DNA of 9,974 nt from the NCBI GenBank assembly GCA_910579605.1, contig CAJTUG010000021.1:1-9974 (forward strand), given 5' to 3'. The notes under the pieces are model-generated. The model was given only the letters and a program-made list of their open reading frames with translations, was not told the origin of the DNA and searched no databases. Of this stretch, positions 5,194 to 9,974 are shown one piece after another (position 1 is the stretch's first letter; every line of letters begins with the position of its first letter). Made by a program: the position numbers and the translations under genes. Source of the stretch: an uncultured Muribaculaceae bacterium (GTDB taxonomy: Bacteria; Bacteroidota; Bacteroidia; Bacteroidales; Muribaculaceae).

Positions 5194-6315
5194 TTACCGC
5201 CGTTGACGGCGCACAGAACGAGCTGCGTTTGAAGATTTAGAAGAAGACTTAGGCTTGGATTCCTTGACTTTCTTGGCCGAACGTTTGGTAGAGCGGTTTG
5301 CAGCACGGGTATTTGATGTCTTTTTCGTACTCTTTTCAACCATTGCTGTCGAATCGCTTTCGCCTTTTAATTTGGCTTCTCTTGCTTCTCTTGCTGCGAT
5401 TACTTCTTCACGGCTTGGAACCCATAATTTTTTCTCAAAATTATCAAGTGAGTTTTGGATACTGTCTTGTGCGCGTTTTAGGCTATCAGGATCAGGATAA
5501 ATCTGAGCCATGGAACGGTTTTTCAAGTTGCGTGTTTTGTATATATCGCCATCATACATGTTTAGGGTAAAGAAATCGTCGTATGTGCAACTTGGCAAGT
5601 TATTTGAGTCGTCAACAAAGATTGTCTGTGCTGCAAGATATGGGCGGAGGTCGGAAAATTTAACCCAAAACATGGGATATTTCAATGCGTCTCCGCCAAA
5701 ATCACCTGAACGGTGCAAAACAGGACAAATGGCTTCAACAACTGGCTTTAGGCGATTGCTGCGCGTGTCGAATTCCCATCGTTCAACTATGTAATATGAC
5801 AAAACTTCGTTTGTGGGTACATCGTTTTCGTCAATTGCATATTTCGGTTTTTTTTCTGTAGAACCTTTAGCTAGGGTATAAGGTATGTAGAAACGATCTA
5901 AAACGTCGCCTACTTTAACTTTATATTTATCTGTAAATATCTCACGACCGTCAAGATATTCGTATGCGGGCACACTGCCTTGAGCCAAAAGCTTTAAAAT
6001 AATTCTGAACAGGTTCTCTTGTCCGTCTATTGGTTCTTCCGGGAAATACAAGGCCGCATTTTGGTCTTTATCTAAGTCTATAGATCGGTATATCACACGC
6101 ATCCATTGCCTGTCGGCATCTGTCAACGATGAGTTGTCTGTAGAATAGAAACTCTGCATACGGTCGGTTACGACCGTGCCGTCTTGTTGGCGAGGGGCGT
6201 TGCGATCACCGCTGCGGCGTCGTACAACACTGCTGCCTTCATCCTGGCCAACGGCAGGAAATACAATACCCGTGAGGGCTAATCCCAAGAGTAGGTTCTT
6301 TATTTTTATATGCAT
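5194..6315 (-). CDS. gldN: T9SS ring protein GldN/PorN
   Basis: Periplasmic component of the type IX secretion system that binds GldK to form the ring-shaped complex under the outer membrane and contacts GldM. The product has 373 residues, similar to PorN (about 360). A signal peptide (1-23, LLLGLALTGIVFPAVG) is followed by Gln 24, the usual first mature residue in this phylum. Family features include WMRVIYRSIDLDKDQNAALYFP (71-92), LFRIILKLLAQGSVPAYEY (102-120), YIVERWEFD (175-183), YPMFWVKFSDLRPYL (213-227) and NMYDGDIYKTRNLKNRSMAQIY (252-273). Odd point: the last 46 residues (328-373) are a Lys/Arg/Ser/Ala tail with 18 basic residues against one acidic residue. It starts 24 bp after gldM and is the last gene of the operon. 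Confidence 0.95.
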   Translation of the reverse strand: MHIKIKNLLLGLALTGIVFPAVGQDEGSSVVRRRSGDRNAPRQQDGTVVTDRMQSFYSTDNSSLTDADRQWMRVIYRSIDLDKDQNAALYFPEEPIDGQENLFRIILKLLAQGSVPAYEYLDGREIFTDKYKVKVGDVLDRFYIPYTLAKGSTEKKPKYAIDENDVPTNEVLSYYIVERWEFDTRSNRLKPVVEAICPVLHRSGDFGGDALKYPMFWVKFSDLRPYLAAQTIFVDDSNNLPSCTYDDFFTLNMYDGDIYKTRNLKNRSMAQIYPDPDSLKRAQDSIQNSLDNFEKKLWVPSREEVIAAREAREAKLKGESDSTAMVEKSTKKTSNTRAANRSTKRSAKKVKESKPKSSSKSSNAARSVRRQRR

Positions 6316-6339
6316 AGCTTTTATGGATGCTGGGTAGGG

Positions 6340-7905
6340 TTATTGGACAATTACCTCCATAGGTGAAAGATCACGAGTTATACCATCTGGGCCTTTTGCA
6401 CGGATTCTGGAGATATAGAAACGTTTTCCTCTGCCGAGACGTTGGAACTGGGTTTTTTGGCGAGGCGAAAATTGATTGCCGTTACTTACTTCTGGCATTG
6501 CATTGCCTGAAGAATCAAAAAATACGGTTTCAAAACTTTCAACAGTGAAAGGAGTATCAAGTAAACCGTCGTCTATAGCGGCCTCAAGTCCGGGGGAATT
6601 GAGAAGTAATGCCTTTGCAAATGGTTTTCCACCACGATAGTGGTCTGTATTGCCAGAGGCATCTTTAAACGATATGTAAGGTGTCGGGTCTGGCAATTTC
6701 CTGACACGGAATTTGGTGCTTGCCATTGTGACTTGATGCCCGTCCATGTTAGCACTAACGTTAATTTCTGCATCTTGTCCTACTGTGGTCGGGCGAGCGA
6801 GCCAATGGTCTCCTTGGCGTGTGAGAGAACCGTTGCTCATGGTTGCCGAGATATCCTGCATAGCAACCCCTGGGACAGAAATGCTTATAGGGTTGTCGAT
6901 ACCTGCGTATAGAACATTCATAAGTGTGGCAGAGACTGTTGCCATCGGTTCTATAACCGTATACGAAGATGAGAAATCATGCCTGGTCGTTGAGCCGTCG
7001 CCATGTGTAACCTGAAGATAACCGTTGTAATCGAATTTCCCGGTACTTCCAGTTGCAACTTCGTATATGCCATTAGGGTTAGACAGCAAATTACCATTTA
7101 TGTAGACTTGTGGTCGTTGAGTGGTATCAACAGCCGCAAGGACTATATTTGCTTGATATTTTCCGCCTCTCATTACAAGCCGAGACTGGGGCATTACATA
7201 AGCATTAAGCTCGTTTACGCGTAGGTCGCCGGCGTCTACTTGGTTCAGTAGCGACGATAGAACCTCGCCTTCTGCATATAATATGTCGTTTTGCAGTTTA
7301 GACAGCAGGGTAACGGCTGCAACAACAGGCTGTTGGTCAAAACGAGATTCTTCCCAACTTTGAGGCGCAAGTGTTCCAATCTTGGTTATATCAGCAGTGG
7401 AGAGTGCTTCCTTTATGGTGTTTTGTTTCAATGTATCGGGTATCAATTCCGTGACATAATCACGGTAATTGTCTATGCGTCCGCGTAAAGTTGCACCACG
7501 AGGATTGGTTGGCGATAACATCACTACAGCTGCAGCTTCCAAGTCATCTCTGCTTTTTATTGAAGCCGGATCACCATCAGGACCATCTGCTTTCCTCACA
7601 ATGAGGAACTTTAGAGAATCTACATATTGATAAAGCCTGTCGGTAGCTTCTCTCACCTCTGTGGCTTTATCAAGCCAAACTTGGCCTTTATCAGGATTCT
7701 GCTCTGTAAGTGCTTCCAATTGACCATAGATCGCATGGTTTCGAATGCCCACATTAGTATTGCTTCGGTTCAGACCCTCATGTACTTGTGTAAAGCCATC
7801 AAGGACATCACTGGAAACATTGAGCGCAAGCATGGCTGTTAGGACGATATACATCAAGTTTATCATCTTCTGCCTTGGCGACATGCGCGATGCGTTAGCT
7901 CCCAT
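6340..7905 (-). CDS. gldM: T9SS/gliding motor protein GldM/PorM
   Basis: Inner-membrane protein that crosses the periplasm as a dimer and, with GldL, turns proton flow into work for secretion and gliding. The 521 residues fit the family (about 513-516). The N-terminal cytoplasmic segment MGANASRMSPRQKMINLMY is followed by one transmembrane helix, about 15-36 (INLMYIVLTAMLALNVSSDV). The rest is periplasmic: a helical bundle D1 (about 37-225, with DVLDGFTQVHEGLNRSN at its start), then beta-rich domains D2-D4, beginning near LNAYVMPQSRLVMRGGKY and ending in the C-terminal domain with RGGKPFAK and GRGKRFYISRIRAKGPDG. The last domain is the one known to reach the GldK/GldN ring. The ATG at 7905 lies only 2 bp after the gldL stop, so translation is probably coupled. 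Confidence 0.97.
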   Translation of the reverse strand: MGANASRMSPRQKMINLMYIVLTAMLALNVSSDVLDGFTQVHEGLNRSNTNVGIRNHAIYGQLEALTEQNPDKGQVWLDKATEVREATDRLYQYVDSLKFLIVRKADGPDGDPASIKSRDDLEAAAVVMLSPTNPRGATLRGRIDNYRDYVTELIPDTLKQNTIKEALSTADITKIGTLAPQSWEESRFDQQPVVAAVTLLSKLQNDILYAEGEVLSSLLNQVDAGDLRVNELNAYVMPQSRLVMRGGKYQANIVLAAVDTTQRPQVYINGNLLSNPNGIYEVATGSTGKFDYNGYLQVTHGDGSTTRHDFSSSYTVIEPMATVSATLMNVLYAGIDNPISISVPGVAMQDISATMSNGSLTRQGDHWLARPTTVGQDAEINVSANMDGHQVTMASTKFRVRKLPDPTPYISFKDASGNTDHYRGGKPFAKALLLNSPGLEAAIDDGLLDTPFTVESFETVFFDSSGNAMPEVSNGNQFSPRQKTQFQRLGRGKRFYISRIRAKGPDGITRDLSPMEVIVQ

Positions 7906-7907
7906 TA

Positions 7908-8858
7908 TCAGTTGATTGTCTGGTTAGCGATAGGTTCTTCTGCGTGGGAGCCATTTGAACCGTTATGAAGAGCGCTGTTGACGTGCTCTCCTGGGTTGAC
8001 TGGTACTCCGTCTACATTTGGAGGCGTCATTACAGGACGATACATGTTTATGGTCATGGCAGTTATCATCTTTTCATACACGCTGTTAAGCTGTTGCATA
8101 TAACGAGCCATACGTTCTGTTTCTTCGCAGTAACGAGCGCTTTGGGTTGCGCTTTTTTCATACATGTCGCGAATGTCCTTGATACCTCTGTTAACCCTGT
8201 CGATAGAATCGATTTGCGAGGAAACACTGCGCAACTGCAATTCATATATTGTGTTTAGACCACCAATATTTCTATGTAGTTCTGTCATTTGACGCACATA
8301 GCCTTCTGAGCTTGCAGTTATAGCTTCGGAGTTTTCTGTAATAGCGCGATAGCTTTGTAAGAGGGTCTCAGAAACTTGATTTAAGGCAGCTGTCGTCTCT
8401 CGCAGATGTTGTAGCTCTTGAGCCATGGCATTAATTTGATCTACATATTGGCCTGCAGCGCTGTTTATATCGTTTGCAGGTGCTACAGTTGTCTGTTGAG
8501 ATGACACGACGGCTCCGCGACCGGCATTGTGGCTTTGGCCAAATGCAACAGTCGGCATTTCTATGTTATCTGTTGACTCACTGCCGTCTTGATTTTTATC
8601 TTTAAACTGAGGGAATACCTCGCTCCAATCGTATTCTTTTGGAGGACGATCGAACGCTGTGAGCAAGAACATGAGCACTTCTGTGCCCATACCGAGCGAT
8701 AGAAGCATGTTGCCTCCTGGAAGGTGGAGGATCTTGAACAATGCACCCCATATCACGATGGCCGCGCCTATACTATAAGCAAAGTTGAAAAAACGTTGGC
8801 CTTTTTCAGAGCTTATGAAGGCTCCTATACCACGTTTGTATTGTTGTACTTTTCCCAT
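7908..8858 (-). CDS. gldL: T9SS/gliding motor proton-channel protein GldL/PorL
   Basis: Inner-membrane partner of GldM; the pair forms a GldL5GldM2 rotary motor driven by the proton gradient. The product has 316 residues (PorL is about 309). There are two transmembrane helices: TM1 at about 25-45 (NFAYSIGAAIVIWGALFKILH) and TM2 at about 50-69 (MLLSLGMGTEVLMFLLTAFD). Glu 60 in TM2 corresponds to the membrane-buried glutamate required for motor function in characterised GldL/PorL, and the LFKILHLPGGN loop is conserved. A long cytoplasmic part follows: a variable linker (about 72-130), a helical region likely to form coiled coil (about 135-270), and a hydrophilic Asn/Gly/His-rich tail after residue 280. 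The ATG at 8858 is 40 bp after the gldK stop. All key residues are present, so the motor is expected to be active. Confidence 0.97.
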   Translation of the reverse strand: MGKVQQYKRGIGAFISSEKGQRFFNFAYSIGAAIVIWGALFKILHLPGGNMLLSLGMGTEVLMFLLTAFDRPPKEYDWSEVFPQFKDKNQDGSESTDNIEMPTVAFGQSHNAGRGAVVSSQQTTVAPANDINSAAGQYVDQINAMAQELQHLRETTAALNQVSETLLQSYRAITENSEAITASSEGYVRQMTELHRNIGGLNTIYELQLRSVSSQIDSIDRVNRGIKDIRDMYEKSATQSARYCEETERMARYMQQLNSVYEKMITAMTINMYRPVMTPPNVDGVPVNPGEHVNSALHNGSNGSHAEEPIANQTIN

Positions 8859-8898
8859 TGTCGGATAGTGTGTTGTCTTAAGTTAATGGATGGAGAGA

Positions 8899-9974
8899 TT
8901 ATTTTTTATTATTTTGCTTTTGGCCTTTGGCAAATCCTATTTGTGTTCGTACACATCGGAAGCCTATATACGATCTTTGCTCGTTTTGGTATTCCCACAT
9001 GCGGAGATCTGAACGTACATTGTGAGCCACGTCTTTCCAAGATCCGCCGCGAACAATTTTGCGCTTCATTTTATAAGGATCTTCTACCGCTGCGTCGTAG
9101 CGATATTCGGGATTTAGATCATTGGTAAGCCTGCCAACGCTTTCGGTGAATGCTGTTGAAGTCCACTCGCTCACATTACCGGCCATATCGTAGAGCCCGA
9201 AATCGTTTGGTGCATAGGTTCCAACTCGCGATGTGATTACGTGGCCGTCTTTTACGTAATTTCCTTCCATGGGCTTGAAATTTGCATAGAAGCAACCTTT
9301 ATCGTCGCTCATGGTGAGTTCTCCATCCCATGGATACATATTTTCGTCAACACCGGCGCGGGCTGCATATTCCCATTCGGCCTCAGTTGGCAAGCGGTAT
9401 GGCTCGACATATATACCTTCTTTACCTAAAGAGCGGCGCAAGTAGTCTGTACGCCAATTGGCAAAAGCATTGGCTTGTTCCCAACTTACACCGACTACCG
9501 GATAGTCGCTGTAGCCTCCATGAGCGAAATACATTCTCACGTATGGTTCGTTATAGGCGTTTTCAAAATCGTTAATCCAGGCGGTTGTGTCAGGATATAC
9601 GTTCACTATATAAGTGTTGAGGAAATCGTAATCGCCTGTAAGACCTCTTGTAATGGTCTGACGGATAATCTCGCCTTCTTCGTTGATAAATGCTGTATCT
9701 TTAGAAATTGTGGGATTTGTAGTAGGCGTTGGGCGATCAGTGTTATACTCGCGACGTTTGGGATCCAAACGGTTACGACGGCGAGCCGCTTCGGTGTGGT
9801 TATAAATCTCATAACGGTAATTAAGTTGCTCCGGGTCAAGTTCCCGGGCTCCGGTTATGGGATTCGTACGATATACGCTTTCTATGGCTCGTTGTTCATC
9901 TTCGTTGGGATTTCGCCAAGGTATGGCTTTGTTCCAATTTAAATGAGGAGTCACAGGATTTCCTTCGCGGTCTT
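8899..9974 (-). CDS. gldK: T9SS lipoprotein GldK/PorK (C-terminal part, 5' end beyond the window)
   Basis: Outer-membrane-associated lipoprotein that with GldN builds the periplasmic ring of the T9SS. About 357 C-terminal residues are visible; the family is about 450-490, so roughly 100-130 residues including the lipobox are off the right edge. The frame stays open to the edge (codons at 9955-9972 read DREGNP), so the GTG at 9952-9954 is not the start. The fold is the formylglycine-generating-enzyme-like (SUMF1) domain: YPVVGVSWEQANAFANWR, RLPTEAEWEYAARAG, NDFGLYDMAGNVSEWT, KIVRGGSWKD and SYIGFRCVRT. In GldK this domain is structural rather than known to be catalytic. It is followed by gldL after 40 bp; the operon promoter is not in the window. 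Confidence 0.96.
   Translation of the reverse strand, partial: DREGNPVTPHLNWNKAIPWRNPNEDEQRAIESVYRTNPITGARELDPEQLNYRYEIYNHTEAARRRNRLDPKRREYNTDRPTPTTNPTISKDTAFINEEGEIIRQTITRGLTGDYDFLNTYIVNVYPDTTAWINDFENAYNEPYVRMYFAHGGYSDYPVVGVSWEQANAFANWRTDYLRRSLGKEGIYVEPYRLPTEAEWEYAARAGVDENMYPWDGELTMSDDKGCFYANFKPMEGNYVKDGHVITSRVGTYAPNDFGLYDMAGNVSEWTSTAFTESVGRLTNDLNPEYRYDAAVEDPYKMKRKIVRGGSWKDVAHNVRSDLRMWEYQNEQRSYIGFRCVRTQIGFAKGQKQNNKK

Noticed and set aside
8724..9128. 134-codon plus-strand open frame spanning the gldL/gldK junction
   Set aside because: Antisense to two well-identified genes; the composition (Phe, Tyr, Cys rich) is typical of a reverse-frame shadow.
9475..9942. 155-codon open frame on the plus strand
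   Set aside because: It lies wholly antisense to gldK, whose SUMF1-type motifs are unmistakable; the translation has no recognisable motif and its start has no support.
9952..9954. GTG as the start of gldK
   Set aside because: The frame stays open upstream to the window edge, and GldK needs an N-terminal lipoprotein signal and more residues.
8899..9974. A sulfatase-modifying formylglycine-generating enzyme
   Set aside because: The domain is of that fold, but its place beside gldLMN and the overall sequence pattern identify it as the structural T9SS lipoprotein GldK.
1..9974. CRISPR arrays, tRNA genes, insertion sequences, toxin-antitoxin or phage genes
   Set aside because: No regularly spaced repeats, cloverleaf-like segments, transposase motifs or terminal inverted repeats were seen; nearly all sequence is taken up by recognisable chromosomal genes.

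Overview
The window comes from a chromosome of a member of the Bacteroidota, most likely order Bacteroidales. Three things point there. It carries a contiguous gldK-gldL-gldM-gldN (porKLMN) block of the type IX secretion system (T9SS), a system confined to this phylum. Two promoter -7 elements match the Bacteroidota consensus TAnnTTTG. The clearest starts (rplT, and the gene at 4557) are preceded by A-rich sequence rather than a Shine-Dalgarno motif. The family cannot be fixed from the sequence alone.

Layout. (1) Positions 1-649, plus strand: the end of rpmI (L35) and complete rplT (L20), presumably the tail of an infC-rpmI-rplT unit, closed by a very strong hairpin terminator at 670-707. (2) Positions 741-4393, minus strand, converging on the ribosomal genes: read in transcription order, an unrecognised lipoprotein, pepT (tripeptidase), miaA (tRNA dimethylallyltransferase) and a nitroreductase-family protein. 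The gaps are short (36 bp, about 0-24 bp, 68 bp), so one operon from a promoter at 4424-4431 is likely. (3) Positions 4557-5030, plus strand: a small Rossmann-like protein related to NmrA/YwnB NAD(P)H-binding proteins but lacking the glycine motif. It is divergent from the lipoprotein and has its own -7 box at 4518-4525. (4) Positions 5031-5193: two hairpin terminators back to back, one per strand. (5) Positions 5194-9974, minus strand: gldN, gldM, gldL and the C-terminal three quarters of gldK, transcribed K-L-M-N from beyond the right edge.

How the genes work together. GldL and GldM form the inner-membrane, proton-driven motor of the T9SS. GldK (lipoprotein) and GldN form the periplasmic ring under the outer membrane that GldM contacts. 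Together they power secretion of proteins with C-terminal sorting domains and, in gliding species, movement. The pepT/miaA group is housekeeping (peptide breakdown, tRNA modification) and has no visible link to secretion.

I see no undescribed multi-gene system here: no mobile element, CRISPR array or tRNA gene. The points most worth a second look are miaA, which has no ATG and lies in frame with pepT behind a single stop codon; an internal duplication in the unknown lipoprotein; the degenerate Rossmann protein; a strongly basic C-terminal tail on GldN; and a nitroreductase that seems to have lost its signal peptide.
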